DNA of 64,000 nucleotides, taken from Amorphophallus konjac (lineage: Eukaryota > Streptophyta > Magnoliopsida > Alismatales > Araceae). Shown piece by piece: positions 22,701 to 33,500 of the stretch (positions are counted from its first letter, which is position 1; each line of letters begins with the position of its first letter). The DNA lies in contig CM040125.1 of NCBI GenBank assembly GCA_022559845.1, positions 286,984,200 to 287,048,199 on the forward strand. The letters are read 5' to 3'. A program made the translations under genes and the position numbers. The notes beneath the pieces are model-generated. The model was not told the origin of the DNA. It saw only the letters and a list, made by a program, of their open reading frames with translations, and did no database searches.

Positions 22701-25120
22701 CTCCGCTGCTGTACGGGTCTCACAGTGGTGTCGAGGTTGAGCTTGTGCGTCACGGTCTCCTCTGGTATACCAGGGAGTTGATCATCGGACCAAGCAAAGA
22801 CCCGAACATACTCAGAAAGAAACTCCTTGTATTGCTGCTGTTCCTCTGGTGGTAGGTCGGCGCCGATCCTTACTCCTAGGGCCGGGTCGTCGTTCAGGAA
22901 TACCGTTAATAACTCGCCACCGGGCTCGGTGGTCACGGCTCTTCCTTCGACTCCCCTAGGGCCCTTATCCTTCCCGTCCGGCCTTGAGGCTTCCACCGAG
23001 ATGTTGTAGCACCTTCTAGCTGTGGCCTGGTTACCTTGGACTTCCCCCAACCCGTTTTTGGTGGGAAACTTCATTTTTTGGTGATAGGTAGATGGTACGG
23101 CCTTTATTCGGCTGAGAATTTTTCGGCCGAAAATGGCGTTGTACGCTATCATACCTTTAATCACTATGAAGTCCACTATGACCGTAACGGTTTTGGGTGG
23201 GGTGCCGATAGTGACCGGCAGGCTTAGGGCTCCCTCGGGGTAGGTGGCCAGGCCATTAAACCCGCAAAGGGGCGTTCGGATCGGGCGGAGCATGGATGGG
23301 TCTTCCCCCATCTTGAGAAAACAGTCATAGGATAATACATCGGGGGCGCTCCCATTATCAACCAAAATCCTGTCTACATTACAGTGATTTATCGTGGCCG
23401 AGATAATGAGGGCATCATCATGCGGGGTGCTCAGCCCTTCCAGGTCTTGGTCGGAGAAGACTATGACCTGGGGCTCCATCGGCGGGCCTCTGGGGGGCTC
23501 TAAGGCTTGGCTGGCCCACTCGGCATGACGTTTCCTTCCTCGGCTGGTGTCGCCGCCCGATGCTGCTCCTCCGGAGATGACGTTGATGTGGACCCCTCGG
23601 GGGGCGTTGTCGATCTCCTCTGCGGCGTCTCGGTCTTCTTTGTGCCCGGTCGTGAACCGGGCTAGGTGCCCCAGACGGATGAGGCACTCGATCTCATCTT
23701 GGAGCTGATGGCAATCTCCGGTGTGGTGCCCGTGGTCGCCGTGGAATAGGCAATGCCTGTCCCGCTTGCGGTTCTTCGACCTCATTGGCTCGGGCTGGCG
23801 GAGGAGTCCCGAGTCTTTGATGTCTTCATAGATCTCGTAGACTGACGCGGTCAAGGGGGTGTACCGCTCGTACTTTCTTTTGCGCTCTCCTTCTCGATCG
23901 CGCTTCTTACTCGAGCCAGGTTTTGGCTCGGAGGTCCCCTTTTTGTCCCCCTCCCGACCCGAGCCGGTTGCGTCTCGGCAGGCGCTGAGTACTTCTTCGC
24001 ACTCGGCATGGTGCAGTGCCAGAGTCACTAGCTCGGCAAGGGTCGAGGGAGGGTGGAGGACAAGCTCGCGGCGGAGATTCTCATCCTGGGTGCCCCCGGT
24101 CAGTGCGGTTGTGGCTGAGGCCACATCTAGGCGGGGGATCCTGAGGGCTTCCGATTTAAATCGGTGGACGTAAGTCCGGAGCCTCTCCCCTTGCGCCTGT
24201 TTGAGGGCCAGGAGCCCCGCTACTGACCTTGGGGGGGCGCTACCGGCGAAACTCTCCTTGAAAATTCGCACGAATCGCCTGAAGTCTTGAATGGACCTAG
24301 GGGCGAGGGCCCGGAACCATGCCTGAGCACCTTGGACCAGGGTGGCCGCCAAGGCTCGGCATTTGATGGGATCCGGCGTTCCATGAAGGGTCACCAGGGC
24401 GTCGAAGCTATCGTAGTGGTCGGCTGGGTCGCCCTGGCCGTCGTAGAGCTTGAAGGTTGGAATGGAGGCTCTGGGAGAGACCTCTGCCTTCAAGATGTAC
24501 TCGGAGAGAGGGGATTTCTCCTCATCCTCCGGGAGAGAGGTCTTCTGCATGGCGCGGAGGGCGCGCTCTTGCTCTGCGAACCGTCTCTCGAAATCACGTA
24601 GCCGGAGGGACAGCTCTGGCTGCAGTCGCACCGTGGGGCTGGGGGGGGAGTCTTGGCGATCTCCCGGGGCACTAGTGCCCGGGCGCGGTGGCCTCATCCC
24701 CTACTTCCCTCTCCTCGGCGTGGAGGAAGCCTCTTGCTCCGCAGGCGGGGCATGCGAGGGTCCTCCGACGTCGTTGCGGAGGAGCTGTCGGCCGCAGAGG
24801 GTGAAGCGGCCTCCGGCGGTGTGCTGAGTCGCACTCCTTCGAGGGGGACTTCCTGACGGGGCGCGGGACCTTGCGTCCCTGGCCGCCTGGGCCCTCATGA
24901 GCTTCACGAGGTCGTCCATCTTTTCGTTGAGGGCCTGGAAGGCGTTGGCGCCACCGTCGAGGGGTGCCCCTGTCTCCGCCAGGGGTGGTGGTGGCCTGTT
25001 GGTGGGGATGCTGGCGTTGGAGGGGGGGCTCTGCGAGACCCTAGAGGGGGCACCTCCCGCCGCCGCCACAGTCTTACCTGCCCCACCGGCGGATCTCCTC
25101 CCTGAGCTTCTTCTCACCAT
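19706..25120 (-). pseudogene. Tat1 gag-pol polyprotein with four in-frame stops
   Basis: One continuous reading frame from ATG 25120 (MVRRSS) to 19706, broken only by TAG (24701-24703), TGA (21095-21097), TAG (20939-20941) and TAA (19790-19792). In the 1200-codon central part (24697-21095) gag spans about residues 79-200 and a zinc-knuckle-like CLFHGDHGHHTGDC lies at 316-329. Protease has DNGS at 447-450, the Asn variant that I recall as common in Tat elements. RT has YIDD at 814-817. RNase H has D1102, E1140 and D1164. Integrase (from 20872) has the catalytic triad D111, D171, E207 with 35 residues between the last two. Its zinc finger has Tyr where the first Cys is expected (HYDRC). All stops fit single C-to-T or G-to-A changes. 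Confidence 0.92.
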
Positions 25121-25138
25121 CTCGACTTTTCGTGCGTT

Positions 25139-25156
25139 TCCCACAGACGGCGCCAG
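25139..25156 (-). other. Tat1 primer-binding site
   Basis: The minus strand reads TGGCGCCGTCTGTGGGAA two bases after the 5' LTR. Its TGGCGCCGT start matches the 3' end of plant tRNA-Asp; the remainder is the variant often seen in plant Ty3/gypsy elements. Confidence 0.8.
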
Positions 25157-25158
25157 AT

Positions 25159-25945
25159 GAAGATGCGAGATCTCGCGCGGGGTCCTGAGCGGGCTATGGA
25201 TCACCAGAAGATGAATCTGCAAGAGAGGGAAACGTATCAGGGGGGGCCCAGGGGATCTCCCTGGGGCAAAACCCTCCGATGGCTAAGTCAGTAGAGCTAT
25301 GGTGGAAGCAATAATGGGGGGAGGAGAGAGCTGATACGCGAGAATCCTCTCCACCAAGGGGTGAAGCGAATTGTGCTCAGGAGCTTAGGGTGTGTGAATG
25401 CTCAATTCATCTTACCATCTTTCGGAGGGTATCCCTTGCTTAAATAGTGCGCCGCCTTCAGGAGTCCTGTAAGCTGAGGGGTTCCCGGCGGGAGTTACGT
25501 CTTTAACGGGGGCTTTCATGGCCTGATCGTGGGAACGTTATCCCCTTGGAGTCCGGCAGCTCCCATGACTCTCTCGCTGGCGGAGGACTCTGAACGGCCG
25601 CACCTGCAGATAATCAACCGGTCTTACCAAGCCTCGGGGATGCTAGCTCATGTCCGAACGATAGGCATGGCCCGGCGAGGGTGGGGTCGGATAGGTCGGC
25701 TGGAGCCTATCTCTCTCGGATGGGGAGAGGGCTTTAGGCCGGACCTTCCTTGGGACCTGACCGTTGTCTCGGGCCCTCCGAGCCTAGAAGGCCGTCGGGG
25801 AGAGTTAGTTCCTCTAGTCTTTATTTATTGGGCTTTTCTCCCTAAGTGGGCCTTGTGGGCTATCACTTGGGTGGGCTCGCCTGGTTGGACCATGTGGGTC
25901 TTGTTGGGCTGCCTTTGTGGTGGGCTGCGGAAATCCCCCTCTCCA
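25159..25945 (-). repeat. Tat1 5' LTR
   Basis: 787 bp, followed by the ATACT target duplication at 25946-25950. A minus-strand TATTTAA (25440-25446) is a plausible TATA box about 500 bp into the LTR. The ORF crossing it also occurs in the other LTR and is not a gene. Confidence 0.95.
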
Positions 25946-26209
25946 ATACTGAGCATGGAAACAGAATTATGACAGTAAATAATGCTTAATCACATTCATT
26001 GATCCCCGTCAGAAGAGAGGGAAATGATAGCACAAGGGTGATGACGAAAGCAAAGTGTTCACACACATGATAGTCAACATGGTAAAGAGGTTATTCGGAG
26101 CATGAACAGCCCTTGCCTTACTTAATCTACCGCTAATTAGGGTAGTCAATATCGACCATGGGAGGCCAGGATTGCCCTGAGAGCGAACGAGAGATTAGAA
26201 CGACATAAA

Positions 26210-26480
26210 AGCGTGAAACGGCGCGAGGGATAGCTTCCACGGCGAGGTAAAGCATAGGTAAAAAGGGTTAATCCGGCGTGGTAAAGCGTAGGTGAAGCGT
26301 TAATCCGGCGCGGCCTTATAACCAGCTAAAACGGCGCGCAGGGAATGGGGCGCGTCGGTCAAAGTCGCACCGGGAATGGGCCCAGGAAAAAAAGGAAATC
26401 ATGAGTCACATGTTAATACGGCGCGGTGGGGGGCCGCACCGTATTAAGGCACGCCGGTTTAGGGCCGCGCCGCTTTAGCT
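26210..26480. repeat. GGCGCG dyad cluster in LTR B
   Basis: Repeated AATCCGGCGCG / ACGGCGCG motifs alternate with their complements (for example TTAATACGGCGCGG...CCGCACCGTATTAA near 26412-26457), separated by AT-rich spacers. A second cluster occurs at 29940-30150. Confidence 0.75.
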
Positions 26481-28146
26481 TGTTTTTAAGCATTTCTGAA
26501 ACCCTTTGAGTTTATTTAAGTTTTTATTGAAAGTTATGGGGTTATTTGGACCAACTAATCATTTGATTGAAGTCCAGGACCCTTTGGAAATGATGCAATG
26601 AGTCAGTGCGAGGTTCCCACTCGAGCACTGAGTTGATTGGATCCAAAACAAGCATCTCATTATAGCTTAATCATTCTTAGTCTGTCTAAAATTTGGCAGC
26701 ATCTCCCCTGAACATGAAGAGTTGCAGGGGAGAAACGGGGTCATACTCACTCATGGAGTACACCCCTAAACCGCCGGTCTGCACAGTGGCATCCAGCAAA
26801 ATCCCATCGGATAGGATACCCCGAGGACTAGCCTGCGAGGGGCACCAAGACTCTGTGGGTGAAGAGACAGAGGGACGAAGCCGCCGATGATGGGAGCAGC
26901 ACCCCGAGGACTAGCCTGTGAGGGGTGGACAACCCACAGCTTACGGCACATCCTATGGAGGAACCGACCACCAAGAGGGTGAAGCTCCGAGGGCTGGCCT
27001 ACGAGGAGCATACATCTCTTGGCCTCGATTGGGTCTCAGATTGTCGGGGCTAGGCCTGTTAGTCTAAGACCCCTCTTGCTATCTGCTATGGCCTTGGGGA
27101 AACATCTACCATCGAGGGGTAGAGTTCTCGATCGCCCAGCAGCTGTGTGAAGTATTGGGGAATGTCCCCCTCCCCGGATGATTAAGATGAAATAAAGGAA
27201 TCTCGGAACGGTTCACATGACTATAATGCAGAGGGGTAATCAATGCATAGGCGGGACGAGCCAAACATAGAAACATATGTTCAAAAAGTTATGGCGCAAT
27301 GTTGAGGCGATGGACCCTGCAATCCCAAGGGTGACTCCCACTTCGTGAGCCACAGGGCAATATGAAGGGAGGAATCAATGGGAGTTAGTCCCTTGACAGC
27401 ACGGTAGAAAGAAGCATGCGCAGAAGCGCAGCTCTGTCCACGGAGGGGATGCGGGGGCCCTTAAATCAAACATGAGAATGATCGATGGTAAAACCTCGGG
27501 GAGGGGTGTTTCTGTAGCCCACAGTGCTTCGGGGCATGATCGGGACTTCGGGGAAATCGGAATCAGAGAACACGCATGGAAGACCTTAAACATACACATT
27601 GATGTAGATAGAGAAGGGGACAGAAGTTTCGAATCATTCATTCGACCTGCTGGTCCAGACATTCATATACACATTGCCATCCTAGAAACGGGAATGGTCT
27701 ATCATTTACACGTTAAGAGTCCGGCGCCGGCATCATTGCTCGGCCGCCGTTCATCATTTGTAGGGGAATATATAGTAAAAGAGAAGAAATCGCAGAGGAG
27801 GGGAGGGGTCGGCTCATATCATTGCCATCCCTCCCCTCTCTTGCTTACAACTGGTAGACGGAAACCCGAAAGAGAGAAGAATCTACGAAAGACAGAGGAA
27901 GATAGGCACCGACGCCCACCTGTTCTTAAAAATAGAGTATTGGCCCACTCCTTCTTCTCCGGCTCCGGAGGACTTCAATCCGAATAGAGGAAGACGGACG
28001 TCGATGGACGCTCAGATAGAACCCCCTCTTCCAAGAAAGCTCTCTCTCCCCTCGGAAGGCCTCTCTCGAAAGACCCTCTTCTTTTTCCTTCTGTCCCCCC
28101 TTTTGCTTCTATCTGCCTCTCTTGAAAGCCTCTCCTAAACCTCTCT

Positions 28147-28390
28147 TGTCACGCCCCGTACTCTATACCGTCGAGGTATTGTCCGCTTTGGCCTACCGAC
28201 CTCACGGTTTTATCCCTTTTTAACAGTGATCGGCTCCAGAATGGGGGACTTCCCGGGCAGGTCACCCATCCCAGTACTACTCCCCATTAAGCACGCTTAA
28301 CTTCGGAGTTCTTTCCAAGAACTGAGCCGATACTTGAAAAGGCACCTCGATGATATAGAGTACAACTTTACTATATTTGAGGGTGTTACA
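28147..28390 (-). repeat. Cassandra 3' LTR
   Basis: Runs from TGTCACGCCCCG to GGGTGTTACA. Preceded by TCTCT at 28142-28146. Confidence 0.96.
28245..28325 (-). other. 5S rRNA-like domain, left Cassandra LTR
   Basis: The minus strand contains AACTCCGAAGTTAAGCGTGC, GAGTAGTACTGGGATGGGTG and GGGAAGTCC. These correspond to the A box, intermediate element and C box of the 5S internal promoter. The 5' and 3' ends of a full 5S gene are missing, so it is an LTR component and not a 5S gene. Confidence 0.92.
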
Positions 28391-28403
28391 ATCTACCCCT
28401 CTT
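28391..28403 (-). other. Cassandra polypurine tract
   Basis: The minus strand reads AAGAGGGGTAGAT immediately before the LTR start. Confidence 0.75.
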
Positions 28404-28619
28404 ATATATAGGCGACGTCCTCGTCGCTGGGCACATATAGCACGCAATCACGCAATCAAGCCCCCAGGCAGGTAGGACTCTAGAGGTGGCCCCTACAGGC
28501 TCAAGAGGTGGCTCCCACTATGTAGCACTTTGCTCCATTACGGACTCAAGAGGTGGCTCCCATAGTGTAGCACTTTGCCCTGCATGGCACTTAGTTCCCA
28601 CACTTCCGGCTGGGGTATG

Positions 28620-28631
28620 GCTCTGATACCA
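28620..28631 (-). other. Cassandra primer-binding site
   Basis: The minus strand reads TGGTATCAGAGC, an exact plant initiator-Met tRNA complement, three bases inside the 5' LTR. Confidence 0.93.
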
Positions 28632-28634
28632 TTC

Positions 28635-28878
28635 TGTCACGCCCCGTACTCTATACCGTCGAGGTATTGTCCGCTTTGGCCTACCGACCTCACGGTTTTA
28701 TCCCTTTTTAACAGTGATCGGCTCCAGAATGGGGGACTTCCCGGGCAGGTCACCCATCCCAGTACTACTCCCCATTAAGCACGCTTAACTTCGGAGTTCT
28801 TTCCAAGAACTGAGCCGATACTTGAAAAGGCGCCTCGATGATATAGAGTACAACTTTACTATATTTGAGGGTGTTACA
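28635..28878 (-). repeat. Cassandra 5' LTR
   Basis: Identical to the left LTR except for a G/A change near 28832. Followed by TCTCT at 28879-28883. Confidence 0.96.
28733..28813 (-). other. 5S rRNA-like domain, right Cassandra LTR
   Basis: Same pol III promoter-like blocks as the left LTR, 488 bp to the right. Confidence 0.92.
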
Positions 28879-29808
28879 TCTCTTCTTCTTCTAATCGAAC
28901 ATCCCGTATATATATATATACATCAGTTCGAGACTTCATCCGGCGTGGATATTTGGCGCGCCGGGGAAGGGCCTTCTACAACCTTTGCGCGCCGGCACAA
29001 TAGGCAGCCGGATAAGGGGTTCTTTGCGCGCCGGGCTCAAGGGAGTGAGATTGGGGCGCGCCAGTTTAAGGCGCACCGTGCTAGCACTCCTCGCACGCTT
29101 CGAGCTAGTCGATGAGTCCGGGGATGATTCCGGGGGTCACCGTGAACATTTATCTTGCCAATGCTCCTCGAAACTTTAACGAGATGTCTTGTCGAAGCTC
29201 CCAGGTTGACGTACGGCCATTCCGAGACTCCAGATAGCTTTGATTTGATCATACGGGCTTTCCGCTGACACGGCCTTCGGCTCTATGATTCATGCTACTG
29301 GCTTGGTCTGGCTCGTGCCCAAAGCTCCTTAGGGGGTTGGATAACACCAGGGATAGTTTCGCCTGAGCTGGGCGATCATTCGGCCACTAACGGGCCCATC
29401 TTGGCGGGAAACTGTACCTGTGCCGGGTGATCGGGATCTTCTACCGTCAGAGCATTCGGTCCTCCGTCTCAGGAAGCCAGGGGAACTCCTTCAACTTCAG
29501 GAGAGCCTTTCATAAGGCAGGAAGCCACTGGGTAGACCGCCGTCCTTGATCGGACAACGGGTGTAGTGTATGCGGCACGATAGAGTCGATGCCGGTTCAT
29601 TGGGCAGGCTTGATCGCACTGCCGGTTGGTTGTGAGTTTGTCTTGACTCCCCTAAGGTGAAATCCCCACGTCCATACGGGGTGACTCGAGGCTCTGGCAG
29701 CTTGAGAAATCTTCAATATGTTGATCTCTATCGGCATCCGTGCTTCAGCGGGCCGGGTCATTCGTCCTTATGGCTTGGTCGCCGACGATCATATTTTGGG
29801 TGCCAACA

Positions 29809-29820
29809 AATGCCCCCCAG
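29809..29820 (-). other. Element B polypurine tract
   Basis: The minus strand reads CTGGGGGGCATT directly before TGTTGGCACCC, the LTR start of B. Confidence 0.65.
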
Positions 29821-29939
29821 ACGTGGGTGTTGCGAGCAAGGCACGAGTGTAGCAGGGCCGACGGATGAATTTCACCCAGAACGATTCCCTCTTCGATTGA
29901 CAGGAGCCTGGGATGGCCTTTAATTCGGCATGGCCGTTA

Positions 29940-30150
29940 ACCCGACACCGTTTAGATGTTAATACGGCGCGGGTAATCCGGCCGCCCCCTTGGCCTTGGA
30001 CGTTAATCCGACGCAGCCCTTTGTGTATTCCTGTTGATCTGGCGCGGTCTTGGCGCTGAGGGTGGTTAATTCGGCGCGCCCTTTCCCGGCGCGCCTTTTG
30101 CTTACAGGTTTTTTAATCCGGCGCGCTAAATAGTGCGCCGGTTTAACAAT
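29940..30150. repeat. GGCGCG dyad cluster between LTR B and the antisense gene
   Basis: Repeats of TTAATCCGGCGCG type with inverted partners (GGCGCGCC, GCGCGCTAAATAGTGCGCC), the same motif family as at 26210-26480. It ends about 20 bp before a TATTTAT stretch (30164-30170) that may be the TATA box of the downstream gene. Confidence 0.75.
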
Positions 30151-30581
30151 GGGGAGGCTCCCCTATTTATTCCTTTTTCCCTCATTTTTTCTTCATCGCC
30201 TCTCATTTGACGATTTCCCTTCTCTCTCCTCCCTTTCTTCTCTCCCTCCAGTGCCGAGTGAGCCAAGGGCGAGAGCGGCGGTGGCTCTTTCCTTCGGGGT
30301 GAGTGAGATGCTATCCATTTGGGTTTCAAACCCTTTCTTTGGGCCCCGGGAGGCTTCTAGCAGGGCTTGCCCTCGGAGCTATTTCCCCGGGTGTTCCTTT
30401 GGCCTCGGTGTAATGCCGATGGTTGCCTTTTAGGGGCCGTCCCTTTAGTGGACGCATTCCCACTTTCTTTTGTCAATCTCTCGTGCTGGGGAGACTCTGC
30501 CAAAATTTTGTCAGAAGTCTGCCTTTGATCAGCTATTTTCTAACTTTTGCTTATCGTTTGATGTGCTTCTTTGCAGCTATT

Positions 30582-33500
30582 ATGGGATTCGGCTCTTCTT
30601 CTCGTGCTGTGGTGACGTGGGCGAACGTCAATTCCCTTGATCGGGGGCACGGTCAAGTGGCCGTGGTTGCGGAATCTTCAAATTCGGAGACAGACACTGT
30701 GGATACCAGCCATCTCCTCATTCTTGGGGGTGACTCCTTTCATTATGACAGGGAAGGTGTCGCCAGGAGGGACTATCCCAAAGACAAACACCTGATGTCC
30801 CTTCTCCAACGCTTCAACCTTCAAGGGAAGAGGGACATGTTCGTTGTCCGAAAAGTTGAGCAGGCCCTGCTGGTGGAGAGAGACAGTCTAACAGACTGCG
30901 TGGTGCGGGGAAGACCCATTTATCTCCCCGGAGAGGTTAGGAAATGGAGCGTCGTGCTGGGACTGCAAGATTTGGCTCCAGAAGACGGGCTGCTGACCAG
31001 GGCCCCTGATTTTGTACCCGCTCAATGGAATGATTCTGCGGGCAGAGTAGACCGGGAGAAGCCAATCTTTGGCTTATTTCTTGCCCCGCTGAAGTGGGGG
31101 TACAGAGAAGAATCATTCTTGCTGGATTGCTTGGCGGTCCGCTTCAAGCACCAGATATCTGTGGGGTGGTTTACCGAGCTGAGGGCCACCGACGCCCACA
31201 CATTCAGGCACGGAGCAGTGGAGTTCACAGACTATGTGCTGCATCATTATGCTCCAATTATGACCAGGGCTGGCATATATCACAGCGTGTATGCCTCAAG
31301 GTACCGTTACCCCATTTCCCGAGGCCTGTGCTGCGGCATGATCGAGGTGTTCTGCCCCGAATATAACACTTTCTATACTTCGGAGGGAGAGACCTCTCTG
31401 GACCTCTGGGACCTCTCGCAGCTTAGCGACTTACCCATCGATGGGGAACCGTATGAAGAGGTTTGTTGGCCCGACTAGCTGAAAGATTAGACCGATGGTG
31501 ACGGTCGGTATCTGGCGGGTTACGCCTATCAATATCTGATGAAGGCGCACCGCACCCTCTTTCATTCGTCGCACGACACGAGGGAAGCTCGACAGCCAGG
31601 CGAGAAGCGAAGGGTGCGGATGGGCACCTGGCTTCAATATTTCTTCAATGGGAAGAATAAGTACGAAGACTTTCCCCCGATAGCGCCAGTGGCTCAGAAG
31701 CGGAAGAAGAGGGTGCGACGCAAGGCCGCTTCATCATCTTCTTCGAGAGGAAGGTAGGGGGAGAACCCAAACCCTACTGGTGTTGACACAGTCACCCACT
31801 ATGCTGCATATCTGGTTTACTGGCTCTGTTCTTTCGCTCTTCCGCAAGGTGACGAGAGCGTGATTAGGGCAGAGGCCATTTATCCGGCATGTCTCATGGC
31901 TTGGGGTACCAAGCTATCTCTTTGTCCGGTGGATTTATGCCTTATTTACAAGATGTTGGGGGACCTGCACAAGACGCGTCTCCCCAGAAGTCTTCAGACG
32001 GTCGGTCCGTTACATTTTTTTAATGCTTAGGTTTGTACCCTGTTCCCGAGGCGGCTCCTCGGGCGTTACAGGCGGTTCCTCTTGTTCCGCGGATGATAGA
32101 GTTTGCAAGCGCCGAGCCATCTTTACTAGCGGAGCAACTCTACGCCATTCGGGGCAAATTGGCCCGTATTCCCACGGATTCGCCTGGGGTCCTTCATTTT
32201 TGGAGCTTAGCTGCCCACTCTAGCTCGCTGGTGAACAGGATGAGGCAGTGTAAGCTCTTCGAGACTGAGGAGTATATTCATCTGCTTTCCGAGGCCAAAT
32301 GTACAAGGCCTATTCTTGAGCCGGAGTTGGTTGATTGGGCGCTGGCTATCAGGCCGAGTGTCCTTGTATTCCGCAAGAGCGGCATTCTGTGGTTGGAGCC
32401 GTACTACCCGTTCCGCTTCAGTCGAAACTTGGCTATGACCAGCACATTCCGCATTCTTCTTCACAGTTTGCATTGCTCAACAGGCATAGGGCTAGGCAAG
32501 TTTTAAATGACGACGCCCGCACATGGTGGGACTTCTTCCATCGCCGAGAGGATGTTTCTTTCAGGGTGCCAACCCCTGCCCGTTTCCCCCGCGTCACGCC
32601 TGAATATATCAAGTGGTGGAACGTGCGGACGGGATTTTATAGGAGCTCCTGGCGAGAGTGCTGGGCCGTGGCGGAGCATAGGTTCCTAGATTCCCAGCCA
32701 GAGCCGGTTCTTGACATTGAATCTTCTTATTTGAAGAAGTTGAAGTCCTGGACCAATACAGAAGTGAAGGCCTATCTGGAGGCCCGCAAGGTTGTAAAAG
32801 TTCGCAAGATGAAAGTTGAACCGAAGCTGCCCCCGATCAAAAAAGATGATTATGTGAAAAACCTTCGGGGTTTATGTCGGGTAAGCAGCAAGAGGGTGAT
32901 TCTTCAGCAACTCCCTCTGCCAGTAGAGGAGCCTATCTCGGTTGTGGCCGACTGGCGTCCTGAGGTGGATAGGTTGTACCCCTATCGGACCTTCATCCGC
33001 AAGGAAGACAAGCGGGATGCCTTATACGACAACACCCCCTGGCTATTTGCGCTTCTTCGCTCACATGGTCTTTCAGTGGGTGGTCCCAGCGAAGCCATCT
33101 TGGACCGACCTCTTCATATCTCTTTCAAATATGCTGACAGGTGGGGGCTGGACCACCTGAGCTTGTACTATCTCTTGTCTTCTCGTGGTCACGAGGACCT
33201 GGCACTGCTGGCCGAGCTGAGTGAAAAGATCGGAGATTTATGTTGGCTTATTCGCGAGGTAGCTTCGAGAGACAAAATGCCATCGCTATATTATTGGCCT
33301 CTCTTCCCCTTCTATACGGGGCCGGCAAGTATGTTCCGTTTCTTCATTCAGGCTCTTCGGCCAGCTTCTTTCTTTCATTGTGGTGCATCATTCTCACCTG
33401 TGTGCATGTGCAGTTCGACCAACTTCGGAGGAGACCCGGCACTTTAGGGAGTTGATAATAAAGGCCCAGAAGCCAGCATATTTTAAAGTTCCCGAGCCGG

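Larger units (their letters stand above)
14829..25945 (-). mobile_element. Tat1: complete Tat-lineage Ty3/gypsy retrotransposon (11.1 kb)
   Basis: Its LTRs are 14829-15616 and 25159-25945, with about 17 differences by eye. The element is flanked on both sides by ATACT (14824-14828 and 25946-25950). Reading right to left it has an Asp-type primer site, gag, protease, RT, RNase H and integrase, then a convergent opposite-strand gene and a polypurine tract before the 3' LTR. Four in-frame stops interrupt gag-pol, so it is full-length but not autonomous as sequenced. It was inserted in the LTR of B. Confidence 0.95.
28147..28878 (-). mobile_element. Cassandra TRIM retrotransposon
   Basis: A 732-bp element with two 244-bp LTRs (28147-28390 and 28635-28878), one mismatch between them by eye, and TCTCT target duplications on both sides. 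An initiator-Met primer site lies inside the right LTR and a polypurine tract inside the left, so it reads right to left. The LTRs hold 5S rRNA-like sequence, the defining mark of Cassandra. It has no protein-coding capacity and must be mobilised by other elements. The near-identical LTRs suggest a recent insertion. Confidence 0.97.
14314..29808 (-). repeat. Element B 3' LTR, split by Tat1 and Cassandra
   Basis: It starts TGTTTGTGTATCC at the break in D1 homology and ends GGGTGCCAACA just before a CCCCCC polypurine complement. Removing Tat1, Cassandra and their duplicated target sites leaves about 3.6 kb in three pieces (14314-14828, 25946-28146, 28884-29808). It has no coding region. It carries GGCGCG-type dyads at 26210-26480 and 28940-29080 and a short CCGAGGACTAGCCTG repeat near 26818-27005. 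Confidence 0.7.

Noticed and set aside
22295..24856. Numerous plus-strand ORFs across Tat1 gag-pol
   Set aside because: They are antisense shadows of the polyprotein with no domains of their own.
27472..27987. 171-codon plus-strand ORF in LTR B
   Set aside because: No motif or gene structure is evident, it sits inside an LTR and its composition matches the surrounding non-coding sequence.
28245..28325. A genuine 5S rRNA gene
   Set aside because: Only the central 5S region is present, it occurs in both 244-bp LTRs of a TRIM with target duplications, and gene ends are missing.
30423..30581. N-terminal extension of the B antisense protein to 30423
   Set aside because: The stretch ends in a strong splice acceptor, contains a polypyrimidine tract and is not PMD-like; ATG 30582 is the better start.
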